The position numbers and the translations under genes are program-made. The notes below the pieces were generated by a model. It made no database searches. It was not told the DNA's origin and saw nothing but the letters and a program-made list of their open reading frames with translations. Below, one piece after another: positions 62,965-64,000 of a stretch of 64,000 nt of DNA. Origin of the DNA: Glossina fuscipes. Lineage: Eukaryota; Arthropoda; Insecta; Diptera; Glossinidae. The stretch lies in assembly GCF_014805625.2 (NCBI RefSeq), contig NW_023998491.1, forward strand, positions 2,072,726-2,136,725. The letters are read 5' to 3'. Every line of letters starts with the position of its first letter. Within the stretch, counting starts at the first letter, position 1.

Positions 62965-63260
62965 ATTAAATTAAAAAAAAAAAAAAAACAAGTAAAAAAC
63001 CTTATGGCGGAATACGGCCCACGATCAAGAACGAGTTCTAAGGTATCTAAGTCGCTTAAACTAGCTATTCATATAATGACTTTTCAAAATAAACTCTTAT
63101 ATTGGAAGTGGTCGAGAAGGTAGTCCGATCCGGACCATTTCTAATGTCCTTCGGTCTTACGCCAACACATCTTGGTGTATGGAATTTCAACAAAATATTG
63201 CCGAAATTGTAATCTGTACGCGGAACACAAAACGAGGCGGACAGACGGATAGACAATATG
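62965..63260 (+). repeat. Degenerate dispersed repeat, family A, copy 3
   Basis: Opens with a poly-A run and ACAAGTAAAAAACC, then GGCCCACGATC, ATGACTTTTCAAA, GTGGTCGAGAAGG, and CGATCCGGACCATTTCTAAT, matching 23284-23560 in order. Confidence 0.6.
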
Positions 63261-63616
63261 TTTTATTTTTTATGAATCATAAATATCTAAATAGATTGGT
63301 TAGAGGCACAATTACAATACGCCTGTAGTTAAGAAGAAATCAACTGAGTTTCGTAGCTCTTGGATTGTGCCACAAGAATGCCGTACTTCATGTAATACTA
63401 TTTCTGATATCTTATAGTATGCGTTAAACCCGCTATGTTATTTGAAATGAGAGTTCTTGTGATATACAATGGTGCAGACTACTGACTGGCGAACACGGAA
63501 TAAATTTTTATCAAATTTTCCACACGTTTTTGGGTAGACCGTTTCGAGCTGATGGATTAATCAATGCTGGATGTTTTCATAGAAAGGGTTAATGACTCTA
63601 ATCGCACATCTAATTA

Positions 63617-64000
63617 CAGTAAGAGCTCCTTATTCACGGTTTCACTATTCGCGGGTTGAAAAAATGCGATCTAATAATGAAGTTGAAACTTATTAAAAAA
63701 AAAAATAACAAAATTTAGACTTTAAAGCACTTCTAGTAGAAACTATGCGTCCACACATAAAAGTGACACATTTACCTCCCAACACGACGGCTTTGCTTCA
63801 ACCTATGGACCAAGGAATAATCCAGGCGTTTCACCTCTATTACATTAGACGAACCTTCAAAATCATAATGGATAGTATGGAATGTAATTCTAATATGAAT
63901 GTTATGGAATGCTGGAAGAAATTTGAAAAGAATCATTGGAAGAACTGAAGCCACGCACATTGAAGTCATGCTGGAAAAAACTGTGGCCTGCTCTGACTGC
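63617..64000 (+). mobile_element. Internally deleted Tigger/pogo-type DNA transposon, cut by window end
   Basis: A TA dinucleotide (63615-63616, target-site duplication of this superfamily) precedes CAGTAAGAGCTCCTTATTCA, a terminal-inverted-repeat-like start followed by CGGTTTCACTATTCGCGGG. About 100 bp on, the frame 63745-63948 gives the end of the DDE_1 transposase: THLPPNTTALLQPMDQGII, then AFHLYYIRR. After a frame slip TLKSCWKKLWPALT follows, running off the window. The DNA-binding domain and first catalytic aspartates are missing, so it is a non-autonomous deletion derivative. Confidence 0.8.

Overview
This window looks like nuclear DNA of a higher (cyclorrhaphan) fly. It is strongly AT-rich, has short GT-AG introns of about 60-120 bp beside very long repeat-filled ones, and carries two genes whose proteins read clearly as insect orthologs of animal proteins. 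The repeat style (degenerate dispersed families, TA/CATA microsatellites) would fit a tephritid fruit fly, but the species cannot be fixed from sequence alone.

Three protein-coding genes can be assembled exon by exon, all on the minus strand. (1) The mitochondrial folate/FAD carrier (SLC25A32 family; fly CG8026-like), 27522 down to 7115: five or six coding exons, a 14.6 kb first intron, and two alternative C-termini produced by an alternative donor inside exon 5. (2) Coronin, 57190 down to 46475: six coding exons, an 8.3 kb first intron and a 15-nt tandem donor at exon 5. (3) A small secreted leucine-rich-repeat protein, 45616 down to 44756, in three compact exons just downstream of coronin; I do not recognise a named ortholog.

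Layout: 1-7114 is non-genic flank with a tandem repeat, a SINE copy and one broken ORF. 7115-27522 is the carrier gene. 27523-31300 is its upstream flank, with a promoter-like palindrome at 28711. 31379-44690 is a transposon-rich block: a LINE gag fragment, a non-LTR element carrying the ORF1 end plus endonuclease (33380-34736), a reverse-transcriptase half of a similar element (40364-42120), an unrecognised but well-formed plus-strand exon (38149-38412), and two diverged copies (34730-35745 and 43385-44690) of a plus-strand unit that in its better copy is a run of roughly 65-nt exon-like blocks separated by roughly 65-nt introns. 44756-57190 holds the LRR gene and coronin. 57191-64000 is non-genic, with SINE and degenerate repeats, ending in an internally deleted Tigger/pogo DNA transposon that runs off the window.

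The genes do not form a pathway: one is a mitochondrial inner-membrane carrier, one an actin regulator and one a probable extracellular protein. The strongest candidates for something little described are the micro-exon repeat family, the tRNA-derived SINE family with at least five copies here, and the paired alternative sixth-helix exons of the folate carrier. No intact tRNA, rRNA, CRISPR array or prokaryotic feature was seen. A 100-N gap lies inside a poly-T tract at 8025-8124.
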